Translations under genes and position numbers: made by a program
Notes under the pieces: generated by a model
Told to the model about the DNA's origin: nothing
What the model saw: only the letters and a program-made list of their open reading frames with translations
Database searches by the model: none
Shown here: piece after piece, positions 1-7,717 of the stretch
How positions within the stretch are numbered: the first letter of the stretch is position 1
How the letters are laid out: each line of letters opens with the position of its first letter
From: Bacillota bacterium
Lineage (GTDB): Bacteria; Bacillota; Clostridia; Christensenellales; Aristaeellaceae
DNA length: 21,534 nt
Direction: 5' to 3'
Assembly: GCA_023415145.1 (NCBI GenBank)
Contig: JAEZLW010000109.1
Span: forward strand, 1 to 21,534

Positions 1-150
1 GGGTTCTGAAGCTGAGCGCTGCCAGTGGCGGATGAAGCGAAGCGGAGGAAGCGAGCGAAACGAGCAGCGCAAGCGGTAGCGAAGCGGTGCGACGATTGAG
101 CCGCCGGGGTTGCGAACGGCAGTGAGCAGTGCGACGATTGAGCCAGATGG
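1..150 (-). repeat. 150-bp dispersed repeat, copy A (cut by window edge)
   Basis: The reverse complement of this stretch matches 21344-21493 base for base with only about five substitutions and no gap that I can see. It is rich in short AGCG/GCGA units and contains an internal direct repeat, GTGCGACGATTGAGCC, at 87-102 and again at 129-144. No reading frame in it looks protein-like. The similarity begins at base 1, so the element probably extends outside the window. Identity between copies is seen directly; what the element is remains unknown. Confidence 0.9.
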
Positions 151-489
151 AGTTTCACCCCTTCATTGCATCCCCAAAGCAAACGAGCTTAATCTTTCTT
201 TTTCATGAATGCAAAAAAGGTCACACGTGACTGATGGTAAAATTTTGGGTTCGCATCCGCGCATATTCCGCGTTTCGTGGGGTATGCTAGCATTGGGGCG
301 GATGATCCGAAAGGATCGTTTCGAACCGGCGCATGAAGGCCTTTCATTCCTTTTTTTCAATGTAGACGTGGATTGAAAAGCGCCTGTGTGGATGTGAGAG
401 AGATAAAGAAGCTGTGCATGTGCCCGTTCGATTGCGGCAAGTAAACTTTTCCTTTTTTTATAGGTGGTTTGCTTTTTCCCGCAGGCCCT
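151..489. other. non-coding spacer
   Basis: I see no convincing gene here. It holds a 23-base sequence (157-179) that recurs in altered form at 698-721, a short perfect stem GATCC with a GAAA tetraloop (304-317), and the near-palindrome GTCACACGTGAC (220-231). The only long open frame runs on the minus strand from about 579 to 163. It crosses the palindromes, has no ribosome binding site and has no recognisable domain. Confidence 0.5.
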
Positions 490-673
490 GAAAGGATATT
501 CCGTAACGGAATATCCTTTCTTTACGTCTGCTTCGCCGACTTTCAACCAAATGCGCTGCATTTGGTTGATTTTTTGCACGATTCACTTGTAAAGCCTGCG
601 GCCTTACGGTCAGTGAATCATGTAAGGAAAGCTTGCTTCGCAAGCGCCCCGCCCACCCGGCAAAGCCGGGTGG
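490..673. repeat. cluster of five consecutive hairpins
   Basis: Five inverted repeats follow one another in 184 bases. They are: 490-503/507-520 (14-bp arms, loop TAA, perfect); 543-554/558-569 (12-bp arms, loop GCT, perfect); 580-587/612-619 (8-bp arms enclosing a further imperfect stem at 589-607); 631-636/640-645 (6-bp arms, loop TTC, perfect); and 653-661/665-673 (9-bp arms, loop AAA, perfect). The density is far above chance and no protein-coding frame explains it. It may be a mosaic of palindromic repeat units or a structured RNA; the sequence does not decide. Confidence 0.75.
543..575 (+). terminator. terminator-like hairpin with T tract
   Basis: A perfect 12-bp stem with a 3-base loop (543-569) is followed directly by six T residues (570-575), the layout of an intrinsic terminator on the plus strand. 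No plus-strand gene lies upstream in the window, so it would serve transcription entering from the left, or it is simply one unit of the hairpin cluster. The stem is only moderately GC-rich. Confidence 0.4.
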
Positions 674-697
674 AATGATTACAACGAGAAGGCTGCG

Positions 698-721
698 ACC
701 CCTTCGTTGCACCCCACAAAG
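698..721. repeat. short direct repeat, second copy (first at 157-179)
   Basis: ACCCCTTCGTTGCACCCC here resembles ACCCCTTCATTGCATCCC at 157. Both stretches end in AAAG. The two copies bracket the spacer and the hairpin cluster. Similarity is seen directly; any role as element boundaries is inference. Confidence 0.45.
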
Positions 722-806
722 GGATTAAAAATTCTACTGTCTATATTCTCTATTTCTTTTCGCAATCAAAGATTTTTCGATATACTAAAAAACCTCATCT
801 TTTGTA

Positions 807-835
807 TTGACAACTATATCGCCTTCCGATATAAT
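807..835 (+). promoter_or_regulatory. sigma-A promoter of the padR operon
   Basis: TTGACA (807-812) and TATAAT (830-835) are both consensus and are separated by exactly 17 bases. The start of transcription would fall near 842, leaving a leader of about 40 bases before the PadR start at 884. The -10 element overlaps the palindrome at 815-833, so the promoter should be blocked when that operator is occupied. Confidence 0.85.
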
Positions 836-873
836 TACATCGTCTTCCGTTATATCGGCGGACGTTATATCGG
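815..873 (+). promoter_or_regulatory. probable PadR operator array
   Basis: TATATCG-CCTTC-CGATATA (815-833) is a perfect 7-bp inverted repeat lying in the promoter spacer and over the -10 box. A degenerate copy follows 21 bases downstream (ATCGTCTTCCGTTATA, 839-854). The string CGTTATATCGG occurs twice, at 848-858 and 863-873. Spacing of about two helical turns suggests stacked dimer sites. Autorepression through such palindromes is typical of PadR proteins; binding itself is inferred. Confidence 0.65.
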
Positions 874-883
874 AGGCGAAAAT

Positions 884-1201
884 ATGACTGAAACGATTGT
901 ATTGACAGAGGCTGTGTATTACATCCTGCTTTCCCTGTTTGAGCCTTTGCATGGCTACGGCATTATGCAAAAGGTGGAAACGCTCAGCCGGGGCCGTGTG
1001 AGGCTTGCCGCCGGCACGCTGTATGGAGCTATCAACACGCTGCTGGAAAAGCAGTGGATCAAGGCGCTGCCGGGGGAAAGCAGCAGCCGGAAGAAGGAGT
1101 ATGTCATTTTGGAGGAGGGAAAGCAGGCGGTTATCAGCGAGATCAGCCGCCTTCGGGAGCTGCTTCAAAACGGCGAAATGATCACGGGAGGGGCAAAGTA
1201 A
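884..1201 (+). CDS. PadR family transcriptional regulator
   Basis: This is a 105-residue PadR-type winged-helix repressor. The family hallmark is clear: YYILLSLFEPLHGYGIMQKV near the N terminus, followed by RVRLAAGTLYGAINTLLEKQW and then a wing with a KKEYVILEEGKQAV core. I chose the ATG at 884 because GGAGG (872-876) sits 7 bases upstream; an upstream in-frame extension to 707 would cover the promoter and reads as non-protein. The stop overlaps the next start as TAATG, so the DUF2812 gene is translationally coupled. PadR-DUF2812 pairs are common in Bacillota, where the PadR represses the pair and usually responds to an antibiotic-like or envelope stress signal. The ligand here is unknown. 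Confidence 0.92.
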   Translation: MTETIVLTEAVYYILLSLFEPLHGYGIMQKVETLSRGRVRLAAGTLYGAINTLLEKQWIKALPGESSSRKKEYVILEEGKQAVISEISRLRELLQNGEMITGGAK

Positions 1202-1743
1202 TGAAACATATAGTCAGAAGAATGTTTTTCGTTTGGGATTATGAGAAACAAATCGCGTGGCTCAATGAAATGGCGGAAAAAGGGTTAAACCTTACAAGCG
1301 TCAGCTTTAACAAGTATGTTTTTGAAAAAGGTACGCCCGGTGCATACAGCTACCGCATGGAATGGCTGAAGCACTGGCCATCGCATCCCCAAAGCGTATC
1401 CTACATCCGCTTTCTTCAAGAAGCGGGTGTGGAATACGTGGCTTCCTTTAAAAAATGGGCGTATTTCAGAAAGAAAACAACGGAAGGTGCTTTTGACCTT
1501 TACAGCGACTTGGATTCAAGAATCGGCCACCTCAGGCGGATCATTACGCTGGTGATCTGCCTGCTCCCGCCGCTGCTTTTTGGCTTGATACTGAATGTCT
1601 GGCAATGGGCAAAGCATGGACAGATGGGCAATGCCGTTGCCTCCGGAATGCTGGCAATCGTACTGTTTTCTTTTGTGGCCGGGCTGATGAAGATCACAAA
1701 ACAGCAGCGGCATTTGAAAAACGAGCGGATATTGAGAGAGTAG
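1201..1743 (+). CDS. DUF2812 domain membrane protein
   Basis: This 180-residue protein has the DUF2812 pattern in residues 1-100 (FFVWDYEKQIAWLNEMAEKG, then a YSYRMEW stretch, EAGVEYVASFKKWAYFRKK, and a LYSDLDSRIGHLRRI linker). Two hydrophobic helices follow (about 105-125 and 138-158) before a charged tail. The function of DUF2812 is not established. Genes of this family sit behind PadR repressors and are presumed to act in membrane or envelope stress response. Start and PadR stop overlap by one base (TAATG), so it is the second gene of the operon controlled by the promoter at 807-835. Confidence 0.88.
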   Translation: MKHIVRRMFFVWDYEKQIAWLNEMAEKGLNLTSVSFNKYVFEKGTPGAYSYRMEWLKHWPSHPQSVSYIRFLQEAGVEYVASFKKWAYFRKKTTEGAFDLYSDLDSRIGHLRRIITLVICLLPPLLFGLILNVWQWAKHGQMGNAVASGMLAIVLFSFVAGLMKITKQQRHLKNERILRE

Positions 1744-1760
1744 GAGAAAGAAGGATTCCA

Positions 1761-1958
1761 GTGAAAAAAAGGTTTCTCAGGTTTTCCATGCCTATTGGTC
1801 TGCTGATTTATGTTGTGTACACGATAGGCAAACGGTATGTTCCATTGGGCGATGCGCTTGCAATCGTCTTATGCGGCATATCCATTGTACTCATGATGAT
1901 CGGCCTCATCTATCATGGCTGGTGCTTTGGCAAGGGGAAAAGCCCCTATGCCAAATAG
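1761..1958 (+). CDS. small two-helix membrane protein
   Basis: This 65-residue protein starts with GTG at 1761. AAGG lies 6 bases upstream inside AGGAGAAAGAAGG, which favours this start over an out-of-register upstream extension overlapping the DUF2812 gene. It has a short basic N terminus (VKKRFLRF), then two hydrophobic segments, GLLIYVVYTIG and a longer one around ALAIVLCGISIVLMMIGLIY, and a basic tail. I do not recognise a family. It begins 17 bases after the DUF2812 stop and is most likely the third gene of the padR operon, perhaps a partner of the DUF2812 protein in the membrane. Confidence 0.65.
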   Translation: MKKRFLRFSMPIGLLIYVVYTIGKRYVPLGDALAIVLCGISIVLMMIGLIYHGWCFGKGKSPYAK

Positions 1959-2280
1959 AAAGAATGAGATTTTCAACAGGCTTATAAATCATACAAATGA
2001 GAAAGGGATTGCGGCACTAAGGGCATATCATGCAAAAAACTGTTCAAGAAGAAGGATTTCGCGCCTACGGGCGTGACCAAAGGGCTTTCCGGTCGGTCCG
2101 GCCTGCTCAATAGTCGCATTGCTTCCTGCCGCTCGTACTGCTCCTTTTCGCTGGCCTCCTCCGCCCCTCCCATATCCGCCACAGGCGGGGTCAGGGTTTC
2201 GGAGCCTTTGGGAACCTTCGGATGCCTACTTCTTAAATACTTAGGCTTTTGTACGATTTAGTGCGTCAGCCACATTTCCT
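1959..2280. other. intergenic region between convergent operons
   Basis: The padR operon ends at 1958 and the polysaccharide operon ends at 2281, converging on this gap. It contains repeat copy C (2050-2215). I find no strong intrinsic terminator for either operon. The best candidates are the weak stem GCCTA/TAGGC on the minus strand near 2223-2245 and the CCGCC/GGCGG stem in the repeat, and neither is followed by a T tract. Open frames across the repeat are not protein-like. Confidence 0.6.
2050..2215 (+). repeat. dispersed repeat, copy C (degenerate)
   Basis: Bases 2051-2090 match 21301-21340 at about 36 of 40 positions, including GACCAAAGGGCTT. The similarity then becomes patchy, with recognisable blocks such as GTCGCATTGCT, TCCTCCGC and ATCCGCCAC-GGCGG. 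Relative to copy B at 21299-21493, about 40-50 bases of the middle part appear to be missing. Orientation is the same as copy B and opposite to copy A. Confidence 0.7.
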
Positions 2281-3132
2281 TTATACGTCATACTCCATCT
2301 GCTTCTTCGCCTTCTCCAAAAGCTTAAGCGAAGACGTGATATCAGGGGTGTATTCCGCGATGCCCACCCGCATTTCGAAGCTTACGCGGCGGCGCTTGCC
2401 CATATCCGAAAGCTCCAGCGCCTGTATGTTTTTGCGCACCCGCTCCACCACGATTTCGTGGGCCGTTACGTTGGTAAAAATCAGCGTTCCCCACTGAAAG
2501 GGCTTGTCGTCCAATAGGTATACGGCGTCCTCCGCCCGAAGTGACGCGCTGATGGTTTCGGAAATGCGGCTCACCAGATCCTCCATGCGGGGTTTGCCCA
2601 ATATGAGCTCCAGCTCCCTGGGGTAGCGCAGCTCCCAAATCAGCAGGGTTAAATGCATGTTGTACCGGGTGGCGATGCGCATGTAGATAAAGCCTTCCAG
2701 ATCATAGGCCCTGAGGTTTTTGAGCCTGGTTGTAACATCAATGGTCGTAAGCTCCTGAATTTGTTCATCCAGCTTCGTAAGGCTCATGTGCAGCCTGTTG
2801 GTCTGCTGCCCGAAAACGGCGATACAGCTTGAAAACAGGGGTGTCCAGACGACCCAGAAATAAGTGTAGTTTTCAACCGCCGTGCCCCTAGTCAGCGACA
2901 TGTAGATCACGTAGGACACATACCCGAAAATGAGGATGATGTTGGCCACCAGCCCGGCCGTCAGCGTCGTGAAATAGGTGAAGATGGCGATGGCCACGGC
3001 CACGCACAGAATGCCGACGTTGATGCCAAGGTGCACACCATCCCCGGCGATGAAGATGATCCCAACGAACATCAACCCCAGCAGCAAAAGGAAGGCGATG
3101 TCCGTGATTGCGGAAGTGCGGTTCCATTTCAT
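2281..3132 (-). CDS. membrane protein with degenerate GGDEF domain, probable c-di-GMP receptor (PssE-like)
   Basis: This 283-residue protein has four hydrophobic helices in residues 10-105 and a GGDEF-type domain from about 125 to the end. The usual D-x-LTGLxNR entry is present as IDVTTRLKNLRAYD (131-144). The active-site GG(D/E)EF is replaced by DDKPF (208-212), so cyclase activity is very unlikely. The inhibitory-site motif RxxD is intact as RAED (199-202), exactly five residues before the position of GGDEF. That combination describes an I-site c-di-GMP receptor. In Listeria, PssE is a c-di-GMP receptor of this kind that activates Pss exopolysaccharide synthesis. It starts one base after the stop of the BcsB-like gene, with GGGGGAAGAAG as ribosome binding site, and is the last gene of the operon. 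Domain reading is direct; c-di-GMP binding is inferred. Confidence 0.85.
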   Translation of the reverse strand: MKWNRTSAITDIAFLLLLGLMFVGIIFIAGDGVHLGINVGILCVAVAIAIFTYFTTLTAGLVANIILIFGYVSYVIYMSLTRGTAVENYTYFWVVWTPLFSSCIAVFGQQTNRLHMSLTKLDEQIQELTTIDVTTRLKNLRAYDLEGFIYMRIATRYNMHLTLLIWELRYPRELELILGKPRMEDLVSRISETISASLRAEDAVYLLDDKPFQWGTLIFTNVTAHEIVVERVRKNIQALELSDMGKRRRVSFEMRVGIAEYTPDITSSLKLLEKAKKQMEYDV

Positions 3133-3133
3133 G

Positions 3134-5203
3134 TTACTTCTTCCCCCTGTGTTTCATCATCATCATGCTGAAGGCGAACAGCGTCAGCAACAGCACGCCG
3201 CCGGCCGCAAGGCTCAGGCCCAGCACATCCTGCCGTGCCAGCATCCTCCACGCCACGGGGGCTACGGCGGCATTGTCCTGCTTGAAGCGGAAGGAATGGG
3301 CGGCCTCGTCACTGGCGACAAATCCGTCGCCGTACACCTTCCATAGGCCATCCACACTGCCCAGATAGGGAAGCGTTTTGAGCATGGCCTCGTCGCTGAC
3401 GCCGCTTATTACAAGCAGTGCACGCTTTTGCCCGGTAAGGGGTGAATACAATAGTTGCGCGCTGCCAAGCCGTGCGCCGAAGGATGGCGCGATGAGCATT
3501 TTTTCGTTGGATTCGATGGTTAGGCCATCCGGACTGAACCCAAAAAACAATTCCTGATTGAAGTCCTGCACGATCTGGTTCACGCCATACCTGCCGATGG
3601 AGATGATGTTGGCGGCGGGCAGGCTGCCCTTTTGAATGCCGCGAAGCACCTGCACCGAGCCGGAATTGCCGGTAACGTAGCGGCCGATGGTCAGCAGCAT
3701 CCGCCGCAAGAGTTCATAATCGGCACCGGAAGGATGTAAGGGCAGCACCACCGCCACATTGTTGAGACTGCCGTCCAATACAAACGGGCTGGGATAGTTT
3801 TCAAAGAGCAGGCCCTGCACGTCCACAGAATTCAGTTTGAGCATGCTATCTTGGGATACATAGGCCCAGGGCGTCTCCTCCTGACGCAATGTGCACCACA
3901 GGTCTTTGATCTCCAGATCGAATGCGACACGAACGGAAAAGCTGCCGGACACCTTGATATCTGTCGGGATGGAAAGCGTCAAATTGTCGCCCCGTGCCAA
4001 CTCCTGCGACAGTTTTTTGCTGCCGATGGGGGTTTCGTTGATGTACACCGTAACCAGCGACCGGTCGAAATCCAGGTTTTCCGCATAGCGGAACACAAGG
4101 CGTATCTGGCTATCCTCAGCCAAAGCGCGGTTTTCAGGAAACGGGATGTAAAAGCTGGCGTTCTGCCGGAATACACCTTTTACATACGTGCCGCTGTCCG
4201 TGAGCAGCTTGTAAGGCTCCATCTGGGCGGCGGGGGTGAGCACATTGGTATCTTTTGAAAGGCCGACCCACGTGTCTTGAAGCTGGCTCATGTAAAAAGC
4301 ATTGGCAAGCAGCCTTCCCAGCAAAGCCATGGCGGCATCGTCTGCGCCTATGGCGGCCAGCACGTAGCGGTCTTCCCGGCTTAACAGCACAAGTGCGAGG
4401 CCTGTTTGCGCAGCAGACATCTGCTCCTTAGTGAGAATAGCCGATACTCCGTCCGCCAATTGGTCAACGCGGGAGATGTATATCTGATAAGGCACCTGAA
4501 ACAGCGCATCGCCTCTTAGGTCTATTGATAGGCCCATCTCCTCATAAAACAGCCGGGCGTTGCCTGACATGCCAGCCATGGCCATGGCCAGGCAGGACAG
4601 TGTTGAATCGGCGGCATCGCTGCTTATGACAAATGTGCTTTGTTTATTGGAAAGCGCATCGATGCTTAAAAACTGCTTGTACAGCGCTGCGGTGCTGCCG
4701 ATGACGGCCTGCGGCCTGTAGGAAAGCGTAACGGCGGAATCCCTGAAAACATTCATCCAGTTGGCTTTGGATACGTCATCCACACAGGGCTCTGGATAGT
4801 AAGCGCGGATGTATGTTTCCACAGTCAGGTAATTGACGCCTTCCCGGATGGTTTCAGGCGGAAGGGTGATTTCCTCCCTTCGTTTTTCGCCGCCGGTCAA
4901 AGGAATGAAGCCGGAAAACACCTTTTGCCCGTTGACCGATACGGTATAGGTGGAATATTCCGCAATGGCAAGCTGCGTGGCATTGTAGCTCATGGTAAGC
5001 ACCGCCTGCTCCACCGCCCAATCGCCGGCGTAGAAGCTTTCGGTAAAGCCGGAGAACAAGCCGGTCATAGCATGATCCGCCGAAAAGGCCTGTTCAAAAG
5101 TATATGGCTGCAAGGGAACGGACTGGGCAGCGGGAATCCCCGCTGCCCAAAGGACCGGCAGCAATAACAGAACAAGGCCTCTTTTCAATACCTGCTTCTT
5201 CAT
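3134..5203 (-). CDS. BcsB-like exopolysaccharide synthase subunit
   Basis: This 689-residue exported protein has a signal peptide (MKKQVLKRGL then a Leu-rich core to about residue 27), a large extracellular part and one C-terminal transmembrane helix (about 660-682, followed by MKHRGKK). Its size, the single C-terminal anchor and the beta-rich N-terminal segment (for example YTVSVNGQKVFSGFIPLTGG) match the cellulose synthase subunit BcsB family, which binds the emerging glucan and supports the synthase. The ATG at 5203 is preferred over a longer frame because GGAGAGG lies 5 bases upstream and a signal peptide follows at once; the longer form would overlap the synthase gene by 217 bases. The stop of the synthase overlaps this start as TAATG. 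In the Pss comparison it corresponds to the BcsB-like component. Confidence 0.85.
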   Translation of the reverse strand: MKKQVLKRGLVLLLLPVLWAAGIPAAQSVPLQPYTFEQAFSADHAMTGLFSGFTESFYAGDWAVEQAVLTMSYNATQLAIAEYSTYTVSVNGQKVFSGFIPLTGGEKRREEITLPPETIREGVNYLTVETYIRAYYPEPCVDDVSKANWMNVFRDSAVTLSYRPQAVIGSTAALYKQFLSIDALSNKQSTFVISSDAADSTLSCLAMAMAGMSGNARLFYEEMGLSIDLRGDALFQVPYQIYISRVDQLADGVSAILTKEQMSAAQTGLALVLLSREDRYVLAAIGADDAAMALLGRLLANAFYMSQLQDTWVGLSKDTNVLTPAAQMEPYKLLTDSGTYVKGVFRQNASFYIPFPENRALAEDSQIRLVFRYAENLDFDRSLVTVYINETPIGSKKLSQELARGDNLTLSIPTDIKVSGSFSVRVAFDLEIKDLWCTLRQEETPWAYVSQDSMLKLNSVDVQGLLFENYPSPFVLDGSLNNVAVVLPLHPSGADYELLRRMLLTIGRYVTGNSGSVQVLRGIQKGSLPAANIISIGRYGVNQIVQDFNQELFFGFSPDGLTIESNEKMLIAPSFGARLGSAQLLYSPLTGQKRALLVISGVSDEAMLKTLPYLGSVDGLWKVYGDGFVASDEAAHSFRFKQDNAAVAPVAWRMLARQDVLGLSLAAGGVLLLTLFAFSMMMMKHRGKK

Positions 5204-6450
5204 TAAAACCTCTCCGTCTTGTACCATTTTGTTTCCCGGTGAAGCAGTACATCGGTAAAGTATTTGTACAGGCCGTATGCGGCGACAATCATCCACAGTT
5301 TGGAATAGGTAAAGTACATCAGCACGATCACGCCCAGGTTGTAAAGGTTCAGCTCGCCCTTTTCCGTGCTGATGGTTACATATGTCCCCAGTATGAACAG
5401 CAGGATGGCCAGGAACCACAACAGATTGCTGAACCCGGCCAGTGTGGTGTGAGCCCAGCCTACCGCGTACAGCAGAAGGACGCTGTCGGATATGATCAGG
5501 GAGGTTAAAAGCAAAAAATAGATGGAGAGAAAATACAGGAGATCAAAGCGTATTTTTTTTGCTTTGGGCGTAAATAAAAGCGGAAGGTTTTTGATGATGA
5601 CATATACATTGCCCTTGACCCAGCGGGTACGCTGCCTGAACCAAACCTTCAGCGTTTGCGGCTCCTGCTCCCAGGTGACGGCGCTGGGCAGAAACTTGAT
5701 GCGGTAGCCCATCATATAAATGCGGAAGCTGATCTCCGTATCCTCGGCGATGGCCTTTACATCCCAGCCCCCGATGGTTTCGATGATGGACCGCCTGATG
5801 ATAAAGTTGGTGCCCGGAATAGTGCACAACCCGAACAGGTACCACCGTCCCGCCTGGGCCATCCATTGAAATGCAAGGGTTTCGATGTTGATGAACCTGG
5901 TAAGCAGGCTTGCGTTTTTGTTTCTGGTGCGAAACTTGCCGATCACGGCGCCCAGTGTATCATCCCCTGTGATTTCTGCCACCAACATGGAAAGCGCCCC
6001 TCGTTCCGGCGTGTTGTCGGCATCATAGATCACGATATACTCGCCCCGGCACCTGGCTAAGCCAATGTTCAGTGCGTTGGATTTGCCTTTGCCGCCGGCC
6101 AGCTTGTCCGTATTGATGATGACAAGGTTCCTGGCATTCAGTTCCTGCTTTAGCATGTCCAACAATGCAGCGCTGTTGTCGGTGGAATTGTCGTTGATGA
6201 TGATGATTTCGTAGCGGTCCTTGGGATACTCGAAGGAAAGCAATGCTCTGACCGTTTGCGTGATCACCCTGCCCTCGTTGTAGGCCGGGACCATGATGGA
6301 TACCATGGGAAAGGATTTGGGAATGCGTGGCGGCTGCTTTTCGCATGTTAGGTAATAGCGGTATCCGGCTACGATCAATGCCACATTCATCAGCAGCAAA
6401 AGCCAAATGCAGATCAGGGCCACCAGCATCATGCCATCCAGAACGTTCAT
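5203..6450 (-). CDS. BcsA-like processive glycosyltransferase family 2
   Basis: This 415-residue membrane synthase polymerises a nucleotide sugar and is expected to extrude the product. Layout: N-terminal helix (7-30), GT-A catalytic domain (about 48-285), and four or so C-terminal helices (295-390). Catalytic residues are visible: D87 in INDNST, the DxD pair D143/D145, D237 in AEDTE as base, and QRTRW at 273-277. There is no PilZ domain, so c-di-GMP control must come from another protein, for which the degenerate GGDEF partner is the obvious candidate. Motifs prove a processive GT2 but not the sugar. Cellulose, poly-GlcNAc and poly-ManNAc synthases share them; the neighbours favour an N-acetylhexosamine polymer of the Listeria Pss type. 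The start is 13 bases after the DUF2334 gene, with AAAGGG/AAGG upstream. Confidence 0.92.
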   Translation of the reverse strand: MNVLDGMMLVALICIWLLLLMNVALIVAGYRYYLTCEKQPPRIPKSFPMVSIMVPAYNEGRVITQTVRALLSFEYPKDRYEIIIINDNSTDNSAALLDMLKQELNARNLVIINTDKLAGGKGKSNALNIGLARCRGEYIVIYDADNTPERGALSMLVAEITGDDTLGAVIGKFRTRNKNASLLTRFINIETLAFQWMAQAGRWYLFGLCTIPGTNFIIRRSIIETIGGWDVKAIAEDTEISFRIYMMGYRIKFLPSAVTWEQEPQTLKVWFRQRTRWVKGNVYVIIKNLPLLFTPKAKKIRFDLLYFLSIYFLLLTSLIISDSVLLLYAVGWAHTTLAGFSNLLWFLAILLFILGTYVTISTEKGELNLYNLGVIVLMYFTYSKLWMIVAAYGLYKYFTDVLLHRETKWYKTERF

Positions 6451-6463
6451 ACCTTGAGCCCTT

Positions 6464-7717
6464 TCACCTGTAAAACTTGCGCCGGTACAAAAAATATCCG
6501 CCGGTTAGCAGCCCGGAGAAAACAATCAGGCTGATCAAAACAATCACCAGAAGCGTTTGGTTTCCGGCGGAAAAGAAACGGTCAAAGCTGGTTTGAACCG
6601 CTTCCCGGTAGACAAACGTTTCATCTACCGGCTGCTCGTTGTAGACAAACGGGCTGCCGGCCACCATCTTTTGAAGGCTTGCAACCATCACCCATTTGTC
6701 TGAGATCAATTGAAGCGTTTGATCAAACTCCCCGGGCGTTTTGGCAAGGGGCAGGATCACCTCAACATCCATGGGCAAAGGCCCGAAGGTGTCAGCAGTG
6801 CTTGACAGATTCGAAAAAGCGTTCAGGGACAGGGGGTAAGGGGACACAATCCCGTTTGCCAAGACAATCCCCTGCTGCTCAAACGCCTCTCGGGCGCGGT
6901 GAAGCCTGTCTTCTATGTTTTCTACCTCACTTTCCGCCGAACGGACAATGGGGTCATGCATCACCACAGCGCCGCCCCTGGACTGAACATAGCGAAGCAC
7001 CTGCGTATAGCGCAGGTACGCGGGATAGGAAAGGTTTTCATACACGGGCATAGCGCTGACGGTAAAGGGATAGCCGCGGGCATACAGTTTATCCGCCATA
7101 TGGCACAGCATGCCCAGATCGGAAAACGGATACACATCGTCAATGAGCAAAAACAGGCGGCCCTGTTCAGAGCTGCCTAAAAGCTGCCGTACAATAAGGC
7201 CAAGAGCCAACGGCTGTAGTTCATCTGCAACAAAATTGGGCACATAGGCAGCGGAGGCCTGGATGACGCCATAGGGAAAGCTTCCCCGAAGGGGAAAAAC
7301 CAATTCCCCTACCGCCGTACCCGTATACTGCGTGATGAGATGCGTTTGTTCATTAAAATGCACAGAGGATCGAAGCTGCCCGATATGCAATACGCCATGA
7401 AGGCCGTGGGAGGTTTCAATTTGAAGCTTATCCGCCGGCAGACCTACGCATAGTACGGGAATCCCTGCGGCCAGGCCGTCTGAAACAGGCTTGCGGGCAG
7501 TTGTCACCAATGCTTTGCAGCCTATGATGGAGTCTTCATTATATTCTTCTTCGAAGACCGCTTTAACGTCATACCCGCAGGCGGTTAAAACATTCGTAAT
7601 GGACTGATGCTCGCTTTCCAGCCGGTATACCAGCAGAACGGGCCGCCCGGCACCCTGAGCACAAAACGGCAGCACCAGCAAAACAATCATTGCCGTTATC
7701 AAAAGAAGCATTTTCAC
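6464..7717 (-). CDS. DUF2334 membrane-anchored protein, deacetylase-like (PssB-like)
   Basis: This is a protein of 417 residues with signal sequence MLLLITAMIVLLVLPFCAQG, an N-terminal alpha/beta region (25-170), a DUF2334 domain (about 185-300) and a C-terminal transmembrane helix (about 388-412) with a basic tail. DUF2334 belongs to the carbohydrate esterase 4-like NodB fold. The characteristic LLIDDVYPFSDLG (Asp 193-194) and VVMHDP (His254-Asp255) motifs are present. An extracytoplasmic polysaccharide deacetylase is therefore likely, acting on N-acetyl groups of the polymer. GTG at 7717 is chosen because GGGAGAGG precedes it and the signal peptide follows. A longer frame from 7777 adds 20 non-signal residues. 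The upstream hydrolase frame overlaps this gene by 149 bases (see findings). Enzyme activity is inferred from fold only. Confidence 0.8.
   Translation of the reverse strand: MKMLLLITAMIVLLVLPFCAQGAGRPVLLVYRLESEHQSITNVLTACGYDVKAVFEEEYNEDSIIGCKALVTTARKPVSDGLAAGIPVLCVGLPADKLQIETSHGLHGVLHIGQLRSSVHFNEQTHLITQYTGTAVGELVFPLRGSFPYGVIQASAAYVPNFVADELQPLALGLIVRQLLGSSEQGRLFLLIDDVYPFSDLGMLCHMADKLYARGYPFTVSAMPVYENLSYPAYLRYTQVLRYVQSRGGAVVMHDPIVRSAESEVENIEDRLHRAREAFEQQGIVLANGIVSPYPLSLNAFSNLSSTADTFGPLPMDVEVILPLAKTPGEFDQTLQLISDKWVMVASLQKMVAGSPFVYNEQPVDETFVYREAVQTSFDRFFSAGNQTLLVIVLISLIVFSGLLTGGYFLYRRKFYR

Noticed and set aside
163..579. 138-residue minus-strand open frame
   Set aside because: It crosses the palindromes, has no ribosome binding site and shows no protein-like composition or known motif.
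490..673. CRISPR array or integron attC sites
   Set aside because: The hairpins differ in sequence and size with no constant repeat/spacer rhythm, and no cas gene or integrase is present.
707..883. N-terminal extension of the PadR protein
   Set aside because: It would place the consensus promoter and operator inside the coding region. GGAGG before ATG 884 and family alignment both support the shorter protein.
5204..5419. Longer BcsB-like protein of 761 residues
   Set aside because: The added part overlaps the synthase gene and precedes an obvious signal peptide with its own Shine-Dalgarno.
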